Assembly: GCA_030837505.1 (NCBI GenBank) | Contig: JAUPKJ010000232.1 | Location: forward strand, 1 to 33,457 | DNA: 33,457 nucleotides | Origin: Actinomycetota bacterium | Lineage (GTDB): Bacteria > Actinomycetota > Actinomycetes > Actinomycetales > Kineosporiaceae | Reading direction: 5' to 3' | In this document: piece by piece, positions 33,453 to 33,457 of the stretch | Numbering within the stretch: position 1 is the stretch's first letter | How the letters are laid out: the number at the start of each line of letters is the position of its first letter | Position numbers and translations under genes: made by a program | Notes under the pieces: model-generated | What the model saw: the letters and a program-made list of their open reading frames with translations, nothing else | Databases searched by the model: none | What the model was told of the DNA's origin: nothing

Positions 33453-33457
33453 CACCG

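Overview
The window is high-GC DNA with strong third-position G/C bias, many GTG starts and 4-base start/stop overlaps. It carries the GlgE alpha-glucan/trehalose pathway (glgE, treS, maltokinase) and an iscS-mnmA-MetE-like block of the kind found upstream of ligA in actinobacteria. The source is an actinobacterium; genus and species cannot be fixed from sequence alone. No rRNA, tRNA, insertion sequence, integrase or CRISPR array was seen, so it reads as chromosomal backbone with some accessory genes on the left.

Left part (1-8.1 kb): the Pro/Thr-rich end of a truncated protein, an ApbE-type FAD:protein FMN transferase, a small membrane protein on the other strand, a large membrane-anchored STAND ATPase with a WD40-type propeller, and a GT4 glycosyltransferase behind a leader that can form two hairpins.

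Signalling block (8.1-12.4 kb): a response regulator with a degenerate HD-GYP-like domain is divergent from a soluble PAS-PAS histidine kinase, which overlaps a REC-HDOD response regulator. None of the three has a recognisable DNA-binding domain. A perfect 7-bp dyad lies between the divergent genes.

Glycogen/trehalose block (12.4-28.9 kb): on the minus strand, in order of transcription, are glgE, treS, pep2 (maltokinase), a diguanylate cyclase with a LacI/periplasmic-binding-protein-like sensor, and glgB. glgP is divergent from glgE, and glgX converges on glgP across a strong hairpin. Together they encode trehalose -> maltose (TreS) -> maltose-1-phosphate (Pep2) -> linear alpha-1,4-glucan (GlgE) -> branched glucan (GlgB), with mobilisation by GlgP and GlgX. 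The sugar-binding-like cyclase inside this gene order is the most interesting feature. It suggests that cyclic-di-GMP synthesis is tied to the state of storage sugar. The glgE-glgP divergent region holds a sigma70-like promoter with a LacI-type 14-bp palindrome at the predicted start site, a second dyad, a palindrome inside a candidate glgE promoter, a G-quadruplex-prone tract, and a 12-mer also found upstream of glgB.

Right part (28.9-33.5 kb): a YbjN-like protein, cysteine desulfurase and tRNA 2-thiouridylase (sulfur transfer for tRNA thiolation), and a MetE-C-like protein. Several of these genes have a TAnnnT hexamer 6-7 nt before a GTG start, which suggests leaderless mRNAs.

A recurring trait is short tandem duplication (9-21 bp, mostly multiples of three) in disordered segments or gene ends of many genes.
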